NCBI RefSeq assembly: GCF_003252725.1
Contig: NZ_QEPO01000001.1
Coordinates: 372,001-436,000, forward strand
Origin: Haemophilus parainfluenzae
GTDB lineage: Bacteria; Pseudomonadota; Gammaproteobacteria; Enterobacterales; Pasteurellaceae
DNA: 64,000 bases
Direction: 5' to 3'
Shown here: piece after piece, positions 1 through 9,296 of the stretch
Layout: every line of letters starts with the position of its first letter
Position numbering within the stretch: the first letter of the stretch is position 1
Notes under the pieces: model-generated
Database searches by the model: none
Told to the model about the DNA's origin: nothing
The model's input: the letters and a program-made list of their open reading frames with translations, nothing else
Translations under genes and position numbers: made by a program

Positions 1-357
1 CAAACTTTGCGTGGTGCGATTCAAGCCATTCCAAAAGGGCAGTGGGAATCAGGTGCTGCTTTAGGATTAAGCCGTCCTTATACCTTCATCCATTTGATTA
101 TGCCACAAGTATGGCGACACGCTTTACCGGGCTTAAGCAACCAATGGCTCGTGTTATTAAAAGATACCGCACTGGTGTCGTTAATCGGGGTAGATGACTT
201 AATGCGTCAAGCAGGATACATTAATACAAATACCCATGAGCCTTTTACTTGGTATGGTATTGCTGCATTAATTTATTTAGTGATTACGTTGATCAGCCAA
301 GCAGGTATTCGCAAATTAGAATTACGTTTCACTCGATTTGAACGGGGAGTCGAATAA
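1..357 (+). CDS. artQ: Arginine ABC transporter permease ArtQ, 5' end outside window
   Basis: Inner-membrane permease subunit of a polar amino acid (arginine) ABC importer. The reading frame is open from base 1 and has no start codon inside the window, so this is a C-terminal fragment of about 118 residues. It holds the cytoplasmic EAA-type loop ([16 protein letters not shown] near the fragment's start) that contacts the ATPase, followed by the last membrane segments (VSLIGVDDL, then [14 protein letters not shown]). The stop codon TAA shares one base with the ATG of the next permease, which is typical of translationally coupled ArtQ/ArtM pairs. The assignment to arginine rather than another amino acid rests on similarity to the Haemophilus art operon; artP and artI would lie upstream, outside the window. 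Confidence 0.85.
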   Translation, partial: QTLRGAIQAIPKGQWESGAALGLSRPYTFIHLIMPQVWRHALPGLSNQWLVLLKDTALVSLIGVDDLMRQAGYINTNTHEPFTWYGIAALIYLVITLISQAGIRKLELRFTRFERGVE

Positions 358-1040
358 TGTTTCAAGAGTATTTAGCAGTGATTGCTCAAGGTATTCCGAC
401 TAGCCTGTTGCTTACAGTTGTGTCTTTGTTTATTGCCTTTTTCTTAGCATTGGGTTTAACCTTCTTGCTTTCTATCGGCAATAAACTGGTGAAAAGTGCG
501 GTCAATTTGTTCCTTGTTTTATTTACAGGCACTCCACTTTTAGTGCAATTTTTCTTAATTTATGCAGGCCCAGGCCAATTCCAATGGTTGGTGGACAGCC
601 CATTATGGGGATTATTCTCCAACGCATGGTTCTGTGCAGCATTAGCTTTAGCTTTGAATAGTGCCGCTTATTCAACCCAATTATTTCATGGAGCAGTAAA
701 AGCGATCTCTAAAGGTCAATGGGAAAGCTGTGCGGCATTAGGATTAAGTCGTCTGCAGACTTTGAAAATTCTCATTCCTTATGCGTTAAAACGTGCGCTC
801 CCGTCTTATACCAATGAAATTATCTTGGTATTTAAAGGTACAGCATTAGCTTCTACCATTACGATCATGGATATCATGGGATACGCACGCCAACTTTACG
901 GCACAGAATATGATGCGTTAACTATCTATGGTATTGCAGGCGGTATTTACCTCATCATTACTGGTATTGCCACTTTATTACTCCGTCAGTTAGAAAATAA
1001 AGTGTTGTCATTCGAACGTATTGATACCGCCAAGGCATAA
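357..1040 (+). CDS. artM: Arginine ABC transporter permease ArtM
   Basis: Second permease of the arginine importer, 227 residues, the usual length. It has an N-terminal membrane segment (TSLLLTVVSLFIAFFLAL), further segments, and an EAA loop (ISKGQWESCAALGLSR, about residues 118-133) for docking the ATPase ArtP. The ATG overlaps the artQ stop by one base, so the pair is co-translated. An uptake signal (AAGTGCGGTC) overlaps the artM stop codon and a second lies inside the gene near 494. A hairpin terminator follows at 1063. Substrate assignment is by family and gene order; other polar amino acids cannot be excluded from sequence alone. Confidence 0.88.
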   Translation: MFQEYLAVIAQGIPTSLLLTVVSLFIAFFLALGLTFLLSIGNKLVKSAVNLFLVLFTGTPLLVQFFLIYAGPGQFQWLVDSPLWGLFSNAWFCAALALALNSAAYSTQLFHGAVKAISKGQWESCAALGLSRLQTLKILIPYALKRALPSYTNEIILVFKGTALASTITIMDIMGYARQLYGTEYDALTIYGIAGGIYLIITGIATLLLRQLENKVLSFERIDTAKA

Positions 1041-1062
1041 AGTGCGGTCAAAAATAGAAACA

Positions 1063-1094
1063 AATCGGGCAGTTTAAAAATTGCCCGATTTTTT
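1063..1094 (+). terminator. Rho-independent terminator after artM
   Basis: Stem AATCGGGCA (1063-1071) pairs with TGCCCGATT (1082-1090), followed by a T-run. It closes the art operon. Confidence 0.85.
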
Positions 1095-1128
1095 ATTATA
1101 AATGCGAAGTAAATCTGTTTTTCAGGCT

Positions 1129-1151
1129 TATAATATAAAGTACTGAGGAGG
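1129..1151 (+). promoter_or_regulatory. Probable -10 box and strong ribosome binding site of cobB
   Basis: A perfect TATAAT lies at 1129-1134, but no good -35 is seen 16-18 bases upstream. GAGGAGGA at 1144-1151 is a strong Shine-Dalgarno sequence and fixes the cobB start at 1157. Confidence 0.45.
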
Positions 1152-1156
1152 ATATT

Positions 1157-1867
1157 ATGAAACCTATTTGTGTCGTATTAACAGGCGCAGGAGTTAGTGC
1201 CGAAAGTGGTATTCCTACATTTAGAGCAGAAGATGGTTTATGGGCAGGGCATAAAGTTGAAGAGGTCTGTACGCCTGAGGCCTTGCAAAAGAATCGTGCA
1301 AAAGTATTAGATTTCTATAACCAACGACGAAAAAATGCGGCTGCAGCTAAGCCAAATGCTGCACATATCGCCTTAGTTGAATTAGAAAAAGCCTATGATG
1401 TGAGAATTATCACGCAAAATGTGGATGATTTACATGAACGAGCAGGAAGTTTGAATGTTTTACACTTACATGGTGAACTGAATAAAGCCCGTAGTAGTTT
1501 TGATGAAAGTTATATTGTGGATTGTTTTGGCGATCAGAAATTGGAAGATAAAGATCCTAACGGTCATCCAATGCGCCCATATATTGTTTTTTTCGGTGAA
1601 ATGGTGCCTATGTTAGAACGTGCAGTGGATATCGTAGAGCAAGCGGATGTCGTGTTAGTGATTGGTACTTCTTTGCAAGTGTATCCTGCGAATGGCTTAG
1701 TTAATGAAGCGCCAAGCAAAGCGCCAATTTACTTGGTCGATCCAAATCCCAATACAGGATTTGTTCGTAAGCAAGTCATCGCAATAAAAGAAAAAGCGGG
1801 AAAGGGCGTACCGAAGGTGGTGAGTGTATTGTTAGATAAAATAAAAGATTCACCTGTAGCTAAGTAA
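1157..1867 (+). CDS. cobB: NAD-dependent protein deacylase (sirtuin, CobB)
   Basis: Class III sirtuin of 236 residues that removes acyl groups from protein lysines using NAD+. Visible motifs are the NAD-binding GAGVSAESGIPTFR (about residues 10-23), FYNQRR carrying the Tyr and Arg that class III enzymes use for succinyl-lysine, TQNVDDLHERAG, the catalytic His in LHGEL, and the GTSLQVYPANGLV NAD pocket. The zinc-ribbon cysteine pairs of typical sirtuins are not seen: between HGEL and RPYIVFFGEM there is only one cysteine (VDCFG). It is a single gene with its own -10 box and RBS, ending in an uptake-signal terminator shared with the convergent neighbour. Confidence 0.9.
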   Translation: MKPICVVLTGAGVSAESGIPTFRAEDGLWAGHKVEEVCTPEALQKNRAKVLDFYNQRRKNAAAAKPNAAHIALVELEKAYDVRIITQNVDDLHERAGSLNVLHLHGELNKARSSFDESYIVDCFGDQKLEDKDPNGHPMRPYIVFFGEMVPMLERAVDIVEQADVVLVIGTSLQVYPANGLVNEAPSKAPIYLVDPNPNTGFVRKQVIAIKEKAGKGVPKVVSVLLDKIKDSPVAK

Positions 1868-1875
1868 TAAAGATG

Positions 1876-1914
1876 AAGTGCGGTCAAAATTCTCATTGTT
1901 TTTTGACCGCACTT
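1876..1914. terminator. Bidirectional uptake-signal stem-loop terminator
   Basis: AAGTGCGGTCAAAA (1876-1889) and its perfect complement TTTTGACCGCACTT (1901-1914) form a 14-bp stem of paired uptake signals between convergent cobB and the zinc-ribbon gene. Confidence 0.88.
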
Positions 1915-1916
1915 TG

Positions 1917-2150
1917 TTATTTCCCCGTTAACCAACTTGCCAATAAGATAACGATAGTAAAAATAGCCAACCAAATAAGGTGAAGTTTAGTACTTTTTCG
2001 ATTAATTTCGGCATTTTGTTGGCGTCGTTGTTCGAGTTTTTGTTTGTAAATTTCAAGATCTTCTTTTTTAAAAGAGAACCCACAATTTGGACAAAACTGA
2101 GCAGATTCGCTGATTTTTTTACGACATTCAGGGCAGCGGGTGAGAGCCAT
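1917..2150 (-). CDS. Small zinc-ribbon membrane protein
   Basis: 77-residue protein of unknown function. An N-terminal zinc ribbon is formed by two CxxC knuckles (CPEC at residues 6-9 and CPNC at 19-22). A charged, probably helical linker (about 28-54) and one C-terminal membrane segment (LIWLAIFTIVILLASWL) follow. The layout suggests a cytoplasmic zinc ribbon tethered to the inner membrane. It is a single gene on the minus strand, convergent with cobB and divergent from the CstA-type transporter. No specific function can be assigned; zinc ribbons of this type commonly mediate protein or nucleic-acid contacts. Confidence 0.75.
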   Translation of the reverse strand: MALTRCPECRKKISESAQFCPNCGFSFKKEDLEIYKQKLEQRRQQNAEINRKSTKLHLIWLAIFTIVILLASWLTGK

Positions 2151-2216
2151 TGATAATCCTTTATTAATTATTTTAATTTATATGCCTATTGTAAGTGAAA
2201 AAAACGGAATGATAAA

Positions 2217-2232
2217 CGTGACATGGATCACA
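2217..2232 (+). promoter_or_regulatory. Predicted CRP (cAMP receptor protein) site
   Basis: CGTGACATGGATCACA matches TGTGA-N6-TCACA at nine of ten conserved bases. It lies about 70 bases before the probable transcription start of the CstA-type gene, a class I activator distance. This fits carbon-limitation control. Confidence 0.6.
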
Positions 2233-2260
2233 AAATTGAAACAATGTAAAAATTAAAATT

Positions 2261-2287
2261 TTGATTTTGATGATTTTCACTTAGAAT
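2261..2287 (+). promoter_or_regulatory. Probable promoter of the CstA-type transporter
   Basis: TTGATT (2261-2266) and TAGAAT (2282-2287) form a sigma-70-like pair with a slightly short 15-base spacer. The position relative to the CRP site supports it. Confidence 0.4.
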
Positions 2288-2328
2288 ACCGCCGACGAAG
2301 TCTAGTATATGACTAAATTTCGGTATTC
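2284..2328. promoter_or_regulatory. Nested dyad upstream of the CstA-type gene
   Basis: Outer arms GAATACCG (2284-2291) and CGGTATTC (2321-2328) enclose inner arms AGTC (2299-2302) and GACT (2311-2314). It could be an operator, or a structured leader if transcription starts upstream of 2284. The outer left arm overlaps the proposed -10 box, which favours a DNA-level site. Confidence 0.4.
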
Positions 2329-2352
2329 ATTTATTCCTGAGGAGTATTTTTT

Positions 2353-3927
2353 ATGTTGTGGTTTTTCTTCTGCGTGGCGTTATTGCTTGCAGGTTATTTC
2401 TTTTATAGTCGTGTAATTGAGCGCATTTTTGTGATCAATCCAAACCGTAAAACGCCAGCTTATACAATGAATGATGGCGTTGACTATATGCCAATGTCTA
2501 AAACTAAGATTTGGTTAATTCAATTATTAAACATTGCAGGTACAGGTCCAATCTTTGGTCCAATTCTTGGTGCGTTATACGGACCAGTTGCAATGCTTTG
2601 GATTGTAGTGGGTTGTATCTTTGCCGGTGCGGTACACGATTATTTCTGCGGAATGTTAAGTGTACGTAATGGTGGTGCATCTATGCCTAACCTAGCAGGT
2701 AAATACTTAGGTCGTCCGGTTAAAGCATTTATTAACATCCTAGCAGTTGTACTTTTATTATTAGTGGGGGTGGTATTCGTTGCAAGTCCAGCTCAATTAA
2801 TGGGTACGATTACAATGGATGTGTTCGGTGCCGCATCAGGTAGCATTTCTATTAGCAATGCGGAAGAAATCCATCAAGTAGCTGAAGCAGGTGGTATTAC
2901 CGTTTGGGGTATGGATAAAGCGACAGTTATCAGTGTTTGGACTGGTATCATCTTCATTTACTATATTCTTGCGACATTACTTCCAGTTGATAAAATCATC
3001 GGTCGTATCTACCCATTCTTCGGTGCATTATTACTCTTTATGTCTGTAGGTATGGTATATGGTTTAGTAAGTGCAGATCTTAGCTCAGCAGATCCAATTT
3101 CTTTCTATCGTTCTGTGGACGGTATGTCTTTTGAGAAATTCTTCCAAAACTTTGAAACCCGTGCAGATTTACCATTATGGCCACTCTTGTTCTTAACTAT
3201 CTCTTGTGGTGCATTATCTGGTTTTCACGCAACACAAAGTCCGTTAATGGCACGTTGTACTGAAAACGAAAAAGAAGGGCGTTTCATTTTCTACGGTGCG
3301 ATGATCGGTGAAGGTGTGATTGCATTAGTATGGTGTGCAGTTGGTTTAAGTTTCTATGATTCTTTACCAGATTTGTTAGCTGCGATTAAAGCGGGTTCGC
3401 CTTCTAAAGTGGTTTATGATTCTTCAATCCACTTCTTAGGTCTTGTTGGTGGTATTTTTGCAGTATTAGGTGTGGTTGTTCTTCCAATTACATCAGGCGA
3501 TACAGCATTCCGTGCAGCACGCCTTGTTATTGCAGAATTTTTCCATTTAGAACAAAAAACCTTAGCTAAACGTTTAATTATTGCTGTACCATTATTCGTG
3601 GTTGGTTATATCGTATCAAAAGTGGATTTCTCTGTCTTATGGCGTTACTTCACTTGGGCAAACCAAACCACCGCGATGGTTATGTTATGGACTGCAGCAG
3701 CGTACTTATATCGCTATAATAAATTCCACTGGGTATGTACAATCCCTGCGGCATTTATCAGTACTGTATGTTTTACTTATCTTGCATACAACAAAATCGG
3801 TTTCGGTTTAGACTATCAATTATCTGTTTATATCGGCTTAGGCTTAACTGTTCTTTGCTTGGTATTATTCTTCACACAGCTTAAACCATTAGGTGATCGT
3901 GACGAAGAAGCGTATGTAAATAACTAA
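2353..3927 (+). CDS. CstA/BtsT-family carbon starvation (pyruvate/peptide) transporter
   Basis: 524-residue polytopic inner-membrane protein of the carbon-starvation family, whose Enterobacteria members take up pyruvate or peptides. The family core is visible: FxxPNRKTPA near residue 30, GTGPIFGPILGALYGP (about 63-78) and GCIFAGAVHDYFCGMLSVR. About a dozen hydrophobic segments follow. It is shorter than E. coli CstA (about 700 residues) and resembles the compact form found in many Pasteurellaceae. RBS TGAGGAG precedes the ATG. Control by CRP is suggested by the upstream site. It is monocistronic with a strong terminator. Substrate is not determined by sequence; pyruvate is the favoured inference. 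Confidence 0.85.
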   Translation: MLWFFFCVALLLAGYFFYSRVIERIFVINPNRKTPAYTMNDGVDYMPMSKTKIWLIQLLNIAGTGPIFGPILGALYGPVAMLWIVVGCIFAGAVHDYFCGMLSVRNGGASMPNLAGKYLGRPVKAFINILAVVLLLLVGVVFVASPAQLMGTITMDVFGAASGSISISNAEEIHQVAEAGGITVWGMDKATVISVWTGIIFIYYILATLLPVDKIIGRIYPFFGALLLFMSVGMVYGLVSADLSSADPISFYRSVDGMSFEKFFQNFETRADLPLWPLLFLTISCGALSGFHATQSPLMARCTENEKEGRFIFYGAMIGEGVIALVWCAVGLSFYDSLPDLLAAIKAGSPSKVVYDSSIHFLGLVGGIFAVLGVVVLPITSGDTAFRAARLVIAEFFHLEQKTLAKRLIIAVPLFVVGYIVSKVDFSVLWRYFTWANQTTAMVMLWTAAAYLYRYNKFHWVCTIPAAFISTVCFTYLAYNKIGFGLDYQLSVYIGLGLTVLCLVLFFTQLKPLGDRDEEAYVNN

Positions 3928-3948
3928 TTAAATTGAGTTAAAAATTGA

Positions 3949-3984
3949 AAAACCGTTTGAGGGAGACCTTAAACGGTTTTTTTG
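3949..3984 (+). terminator. Rho-independent terminator of the CstA-type gene
   Basis: Long stem AACCGTTTGAGG / CCTTAAACGGTT followed by a run of seven T. Confidence 0.88.
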
Positions 3985-4065
3985 TTTATTTTATTGCCAA
4001 AATTTACCAATCTTTACGTTTTAATTGCTTGCAAGTTAAGGCTACAACCGATAAACTTACGCAAA

Positions 4066-4090
4066 GTGGTGAAAAGTGGAATTTTGTGGA
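4066..4090 (+). promoter_or_regulatory. MraZ-type operator: three GTGG repeats at 10-bp spacing
   Basis: GTGGT (4066), GTGGA (4076) and GTGGA (4086) recur at exactly ten bases, each separated by five A/T-rich bases. This matches the architecture of the MraZ autoregulatory site in E. coli (TGGGN repeats with 5-base spacers), in a variant sequence. Confidence 0.65.
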
Positions 4091-4136
4091 AAATTCTGCC
4101 AAATTTTTCTAAAAATAAACGTTTAAAGGTAGAGAA

Positions 4137-4595
4137 ATGTTTCGTGGTGCAGCAGCGGTAAATTTAGATGCGAAGGGTCGTGTAGCGATTCCTACTCGTT
4201 ATCGTGCTGAAATCATGGAAAAGAACCAAGGTCAAATGGTTTGTACCGTTGATATTCGTCAACCTTGTTTATTACTTTATCCTTTAGATGAATGGGAAAA
4301 AATCGAACAAAAACTACTTTCACTCTCCAACTTTGACCCAAATCAGCGCCGTTTACAACGTGTAATGCTCGGTTATGCCACAGAATGTGAAATGGATGCG
4401 CAAGGTCGTATCTTATTGAGTGGTCCATTACGTCAACACGCAAAATTAGAAAAAGGCTTAATGTTGGTAGGGCAGTTGAACAAATTTGAAATTTGGAGCG
4501 ATACTGAATGGTACGCACAAATTGATGAGGATATCGAAATTGGCTCAAGTGCTGAATTCGGTGCTTCTGAAGAACTAAAAATGCTGTCATTATAG
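4137..4595 (+). CDS. mraZ: Transcriptional regulator MraZ
   Basis: First gene of the dcw cluster, 152 residues as expected. It consists of two SpoVT-AbrB-like halves, each with the DxKGR/DxQGR signature ([14 protein letters not shown] near residues 10-23 and [14 protein letters not shown] near 86-99). MraZ forms a ring-shaped oligomer that binds tandem repeats in its own promoter and represses the division and wall genes behind it. The GTGG triple repeat lies 47-71 bases upstream of the start. An 84-bp gap to rsmH contains a GC-rich partial hairpin (AGCGG...CCGCT near 4618) without a clear T-run, possibly an attenuator. Confidence 0.95.
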   Translation: MFRGAAAVNLDAKGRVAIPTRYRAEIMEKNQGQMVCTVDIRQPCLLLYPLDEWEKIEQKLLSLSNFDPNQRRLQRVMLGYATECEMDAQGRILLSGPLRQHAKLEKGLMLVGQLNKFEIWSDTEWYAQIDEDIEIGSSAEFGASEELKMLSL

Positions 4596-4679
4596 AACAG
4601 CAGCACTAGCAGGATAAGCGGTGCTTGCGCCGCTCTATCTTTTCTTTATCGATTTTGATTTAACGTTTACTTTTTATTT

Positions 4680-5648
4680 ATGACTACGCAAAATTCCTTT
4701 TCTGCACCTGAACATATCACGGTTTTGCTTCACGAAGCGGTGAATGGTTTGGCGTTGAAAGAAAACGGAATTTATATCGATGGTACCTTTGGTCGTGGTG
4801 GTCATTCTCGCCTCATTCTCTCGCAGCTTTCTGAACATGGTCGTTTAATTGCAGTGGATCGTGATCCTCGTGCAATTGCTGAAGCTGAAAAAATTCAAGA
4901 CCCTCGTTTTCATATTGAACATAATAGCTTTTCACACATTCCAGATATCTGTCAAAAACTCGATTTAGTTGGTAAAATTGACGGTATTTTGCTGGATTTA
5001 GGCGTATCATCTCCACAGCTTGATGAAGCAGAGCGTGGTTTCAGTTTTATGAAAGATGGCCCGTTAGATATGCGCATGGATACCACACAAGGTTTATCCG
5101 TGGCAGAGTGGCTAAAACAGGTATCTGTTGATGATTTAACTTGGGTGTTAAAAACCTTCGGGGAAGAGCGTTTTGCAAAACGAATTGCGACTGCCATCGT
5201 AGAGTTCAACAAAAGTGCGATTAAAAATGGCACAGAATGTTTAAGTCGTACTTCTCAGCTCGCTGAATTAATTGCTCAATCTGTACCGTTTAAAGATAAA
5301 CATAAACATCCAGCAACTCGTAGCTTCCAAGCCATTCGAATTTATATTAATGCTGAATTAGATGAGTTAGAAAGTGTATTGAATTCTGCATTAGATATGT
5401 TGGCACCTGAAGGGCGTTTATCGATTATCAGTTTTCATTCACTTGAAGACAGAATGGTAAAACATTTCATGCGTAAACAAAGTAAAGGTGAGGATATTCC
5501 GAGAGGTTTACCATTACGTGAAGACCAAATTCAACGTAATCAAAAATTAAAAATCATAGGTAAGGCAATCCAGCCAAGTGAGGCTGAAATTTCAGCGAAT
5601 CCACGTTCAAGAAGCGCGGTGTTACGTATTGCGGAAAGGGTGAAATAA
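4680..5648 (+). CDS. rsmH: 16S rRNA (cytosine-1402 N4)-methyltransferase RsmH
   Basis: SAM-dependent methyltransferase (formerly MraW) that modifies C1402 in the ribosomal decoding centre; 322 residues, normal length. Visible are the SAM-binding [13 protein letters not shown] (about 35-47), DRDPRAI, the [20 protein letters not shown] block that defines the family, and [15 protein letters not shown] near the C-terminus. The following gene ftsL starts one base after the stop, so the two are translationally coupled. An immediately preceding ATG context without a strong Shine-Dalgarno suggests modest translation. Confidence 0.95.
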   Translation: MTTQNSFSAPEHITVLLHEAVNGLALKENGIYIDGTFGRGGHSRLILSQLSEHGRLIAVDRDPRAIAEAEKIQDPRFHIEHNSFSHIPDICQKLDLVGKIDGILLDLGVSSPQLDEAERGFSFMKDGPLDMRMDTTQGLSVAEWLKQVSVDDLTWVLKTFGEERFAKRIATAIVEFNKSAIKNGTECLSRTSQLAELIAQSVPFKDKHKHPATRSFQAIRIYINAELDELESVLNSALDMLAPEGRLSIISFHSLEDRMVKHFMRKQSKGEDIPRGLPLREDQIQRNQKLKIIGKAIQPSEAEISANPRSRSAVLRIAERVK

Positions 5649-5649
5649 G

Positions 5650-5970
5650 ATGTTAGAAAATAGCGAACGTTATCCTTTACAACATATTCTCGTTGAAGAT
5701 ATTTTTTCTTCTAATAAATTAATTGTCGTCTTACTTTTATTAATTTTAGCTTCTGCAATGGGCACAATTTGGATGACCCACCAAACAAGAGGCTTGATTT
5801 CTGAAAACGGGCAGTTGGTATTACAACACCAAGCGCTTGAAAACGAATATCGCAATTTGCAATTACAAGAAGCAACCGAAAGTGATAATACAAGAGTTGA
5901 ATCCATTGCAATCGGTACATTAAAAATGCAACGTGTTCAAAGTGAACAAGAAGTGGTTATTTTTGAATAG
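5650..5970 (+). CDS. ftsL: Cell division protein FtsL
   Basis: 106-residue bitopic protein of the FtsQLB divisome subcomplex. A short cytoplasmic N-terminus is followed by one membrane helix ([19 protein letters not shown], about residues 22-40) and a periplasmic coiled coil ([19 protein letters not shown]) that pairs with FtsB. Length and layout match FtsL although sequence conservation in the family is low; the place between rsmH and ftsI confirms it. It starts directly after rsmH and ends 14 bases before the ftsI ATG. Confidence 0.92.
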   Translation: MLENSERYPLQHILVEDIFSSNKLIVVLLLLILASAMGTIWMTHQTRGLISENGQLVLQHQALENEYRNLQLQEATESDNTRVESIAIGTLKMQRVQSEQEVVIFE

Positions 5971-5984
5971 GGATTTTGAATAAA

Positions 5985-7805
5985 ATGGTTAGATTTAATT
6001 CCTCTAAGAAACCAGTAAAGCCAAAGAAAACAATTAGAAAATTGGCTCAACCTGCCTCAGTAAAACCAAATAAACCGAAGATGGTGTTTGAGAAATGCTT
6101 TCTTCGTGGTCGTTATCTCATCGCAACAAGTTTTATTTTCTTAGGTTTAGGCGCATTAGTAGCTCGTGCTGCTTATGTGCAATCTGTTAATTCTGAAACC
6201 CTTTCTGGTGAAGCGGACAAACGTTCATTACGTAAAGATGATGTCCTCTCTGTTCGCGGCTCAATTTTAGATCGTAACGGCCAATTGTTATCGGTGAGTG
6301 TACCGATGAGTGCAATCGTGGCTGAACCGCGTTTAATGCTAAAAGAAAATGCATTAGATGATAAAGAACGTATTAAAGCCCTTGCTAACGAATTAAATAT
6401 GACACCAGCCGAGTTGGTGAAAAAAATTGAGAAAAATGCAAAATCAGGCTTCTTGTATTTAGCACGTCAAGTAGAAGCGAGCAAAGCGAATTATATCCGT
6501 GAACTCAAAATTAAAGGTATCTCACTAGAGACAGAACCACGTCGTTTTTATCCTCGTGTAGAAGAGGCGGCTCAATTAATCGGCTTTACTAACATTGATG
6601 GTAAAGGGATTGAAGGTGTTGAGGCAAGCTTCAATTCAATGTTAGTGGGTAAAGACGGTGCGCGTGTTGTTCGTAAAGACAAACGTGGTAACGTGGTTGA
6701 ACATATTGCTGATGAGAAAAAATACGATGCACAAGATGTCACCTTAAGTATTGATGAAAAATTACAATCCATGGTGTATCGTGAAATCAAAAAAGCGGTA
6801 ACAGAGAACAAAGCAGAATCAGGCACAGCCGTATTGGTGGATGTACGTACGGGTGAAGTATTAGCTATGGCAACTGCACCTTCTTATAACCCAAATAATT
6901 TGGCTAATGTCAAAGATGAATTAAAACGTAACCGTGCGATTACCGATACCTTTGAACCCGGTTCAACCGTAAAACCTTTTGTTGTATTGACCGCACTTCA
7001 ACGTGGCGCAGTGAGACGTGATGAGGTAATTAATACAGGTTCATTTACCGTAAGTGGTAAAGAAATTGTCGACGTGGCACCTCGCCCACAACAAACCTTA
7101 GATGAAATTTTGATTAACTCCAGTAACCGTGGTGTGAGCCGTCTTGCGTTACGTATGCCACCTTCAGCATTAATGGAAACTTACCAAAATGCAGGTTTAG
7201 GTAAAGATACTGAGTTAGGCTTAATTGGTGAACAACGTGGTGTATTAAATGCAAACCGTAAACGTTGGGCAGATATCGAACGTGCTACTGTGGCTTATGG
7301 TTATGGCATCACTTCAACACCATTACAAATTGCACGCGCTTATGCAACTTTAGGTAGCTTTGGGATTTATCGCCCACTTTCTATTACTAAAGTAGATCCG
7401 CCAGTTATTGGTCAACGTGTCTTCTCTGAAAAAATCACGAAAGACGTAGTGGGCATGTTAGAAAAAGTCGCGATCAAAAATAAACGTGCGATGGTTGAAG
7501 GTTATCGTGTTGGCGTGAAAACAGGTACAGCGCGAAAAATTGAAAATGGTCACTATGTTAATAAATATGTGGCATTTACTGCGGGTATTGCACCAATTAG
7601 CGATCCACGTTATGCATTAGTTATTTTGATTAACGATCCGAAAGCCGGGCAGTACTATGGTGGTGCGGTATCTGCGCCAGTATTCTCAAGCATCATGGGC
7701 TATGCATTACGCGCTAATGGTATTGCGCCAGATGCAGAACCAACAGAAAAAACAGCAAGACGTACCGTTCGCTTAAGCGATCAAAAACTTGAAAAAATGA
7801 ATTAA
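5985..7805 (+). CDS. ftsI: Septal peptidoglycan transpeptidase FtsI (PBP3)
   Basis: Class B penicillin-binding protein that cross-links septal peptidoglycan with FtsW. I chose ATG 5985 over an in-frame TTG at 5976, giving 606 residues; with this start the KTG motif falls at K512 exactly as in H. influenzae numbering. Domains: membrane anchor (about 37-57), dimerisation domain, then transpeptidase with STVK (active Ser327), SSN (379-381) and KTG (512-514). Beta-lactam resistance positions read R517, N526, S385, A502 and S357, the susceptible-type residues. Position 350 is Asn and 377 is Ile, which differ from reference H. influenzae (Asp, Met). These may be natural species differences. Confidence 0.95.
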   Translation: MVRFNSSKKPVKPKKTIRKLAQPASVKPNKPKMVFEKCFLRGRYLIATSFIFLGLGALVARAAYVQSVNSETLSGEADKRSLRKDDVLSVRGSILDRNGQLLSVSVPMSAIVAEPRLMLKENALDDKERIKALANELNMTPAELVKKIEKNAKSGFLYLARQVEASKANYIRELKIKGISLETEPRRFYPRVEEAAQLIGFTNIDGKGIEGVEASFNSMLVGKDGARVVRKDKRGNVVEHIADEKKYDAQDVTLSIDEKLQSMVYREIKKAVTENKAESGTAVLVDVRTGEVLAMATAPSYNPNNLANVKDELKRNRAITDTFEPGSTVKPFVVLTALQRGAVRRDEVINTGSFTVSGKEIVDVAPRPQQTLDEILINSSNRGVSRLALRMPPSALMETYQNAGLGKDTELGLIGEQRGVLNANRKRWADIERATVAYGYGITSTPLQIARAYATLGSFGIYRPLSITKVDPPVIGQRVFSEKITKDVVGMLEKVAIKNKRAMVEGYRVGVKTGTARKIENGHYVNKYVAFTAGIAPISDPRYALVILINDPKAGQYYGGAVSAPVFSSIMGYALRANGIAPDAEPTEKTARRTVRLSDQKLEKMN

Positions 7806-7819
7806 GAAAAGGCAAAACA

Positions 7820-9289
7820 ATGAAAAAATTGACCGCACTTTTTGATCTTCCGGTGCTTTCAGACATTAATGTGAAGGCAATGGTGTTAGATAGCCGCAAA
7901 GTGACTCAAGGAGATCTATTTGTGGCAGTAAAAGGGCATCGTTTTGATGCGAGTCAATTTGTTCCTCAAGCCATCTCTTCTGGTGCAATTGCGGTCGTTT
8001 TAGAAACAGATTTAGAAAACGAGCATTTGAACATCCAATGGCAAAATAATGTGCCTGTGATTCATTATTATCATTTATCTGCCAATCTTTCAGCGTTGGC
8101 CGGTCAATTTTATGATAATCCTTCCGAAAAATTGACTTTAGTTGGTGTGACTGGAACAAACGGTAAAACCACCGTTTCTCAATTATTAGCTCAATGGGCG
8201 ACCTTATTAGGACATAAAGCTGCTGTCATGGGCACCATTGGCAATGGTTTATTAGGTCAAGTCAAAGAAGCAAAAAATACCACAGGCTCAGCCGTTGAAG
8301 TTCAAGAAAACCTTGCTGATTTTGTAGAGAATGGGGCAGATTTTGCTTCTATCGAAGTGTCTTCACATGGTTTAGTTCAACATCGCGTTGAAGCCCTTAA
8401 ATTTAAAGCCGCCATTTTTACCAATTTAAGTCGTGATCATTTGGATTATCACGAGACAATGGAAAAGTATGCGGAAGCTAAAAAACGCTTTTTCGTTGAT
8501 TTAGCCCCCGAATTACAAATTTTCAATGCTGACGATTCAGTTGGGGCTGCGTGGTTAAGTGAATTACCAAATGGTATTGCAGTCAGCTGTCGCCCAGATT
8601 TTCAACCAACTTCTAAACAATGGCTTTATGCAACACAGATTCGTTTTACTCACGAAGGTGCAGTGATTGATGTTGCTTCAAGTTGGGGTAATGGCACATT
8701 ACATAGCCCATTAATTGGCGCCTTTAACGTGAGTAATCTGCTGTTAGCCACAGCCGTTTTATTGGCTTTAGGTTATTCTTTCGACGATCTTATCCGTACT
8801 GTTTCACAGCTAAAAGGGGTAAATGGAAGAATGGAATTGATTAAAAAAGCAGGAAAACCAACGGTTATCGTTGATTATGCCCATACTCCAGATGCATTAG
8901 AAAAGGCATTAAATGCCGCGCGTGAACACTGCAAAGGTAAACTTTGGTGTATCTTTGGGTGTGGCGGAGATCGTGATGCAGGCAAGCGTCCGCTGATGGC
9001 AAAAGCTGCTGAGCAGTTTGCAGATTTAGTGATCGTAACCCAAGATAATCCGCGTACAGAAGATCCAAATAAAATTGAAGCAGATATCCTGACTGGTTTT
9101 AGTCGAATGGAAGATGTTGGAGTGATTCCAGATCGCGAAGAAGCTATTAAATTTACCATTGAGAATGCGGTTGAAAATGATGTGATTGTGATTGCCGGTA
9201 AAGGGCATGAAAACTATCAAATCATTGGGGATAAAACACTTCATTTCTCCGATCAAGAAGTGGCTGAAGCTTATTTAACGAAAAAATAA
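7820..9289 (+). CDS. murE: UDP-MurNAc-L-Ala-D-Glu:meso-diaminopimelate ligase MurE
   Basis: ATP-dependent cytoplasmic ligase adding the third peptide residue to the peptidoglycan precursor; 489 residues. The Mur-ligase P-loop [11 protein letters not shown] sits near residues 112-122, and the DNPRTEDP motif (about 412-419) is the signature of enzymes that select meso-diaminopimelate rather than lysine, as expected for a Gram-negative. The N-terminal UDP-binding domain begins [11 protein letters not shown]. Its own ACCGCACTT uptake signal encodes the LTAL near the start. Starts 14 bases after ftsI; murF follows after 7 bases. Confidence 0.95.
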   Translation: MKKLTALFDLPVLSDINVKAMVLDSRKVTQGDLFVAVKGHRFDASQFVPQAISSGAIAVVLETDLENEHLNIQWQNNVPVIHYYHLSANLSALAGQFYDNPSEKLTLVGVTGTNGKTTVSQLLAQWATLLGHKAAVMGTIGNGLLGQVKEAKNTTGSAVEVQENLADFVENGADFASIEVSSHGLVQHRVEALKFKAAIFTNLSRDHLDYHETMEKYAEAKKRFFVDLAPELQIFNADDSVGAAWLSELPNGIAVSCRPDFQPTSKQWLYATQIRFTHEGAVIDVASSWGNGTLHSPLIGAFNVSNLLLATAVLLALGYSFDDLIRTVSQLKGVNGRMELIKKAGKPTVIVDYAHTPDALEKALNAAREHCKGKLWCIFGCGGDRDAGKRPLMAKAAEQFADLVIVTQDNPRTEDPNKIEADILTGFSRMEDVGVIPDREEAIKFTIENAVENDVIVIAGKGHENYQIIGDKTLHFSDQEVAEAYLTKK

Positions 9290-9296
9290 AAACAGA

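Noticed and set aside
5976-5984. TTG start for ftsI
   Set aside because: ATG 5985 gives exact agreement with H. influenzae residue numbering and needs no rare start codon.
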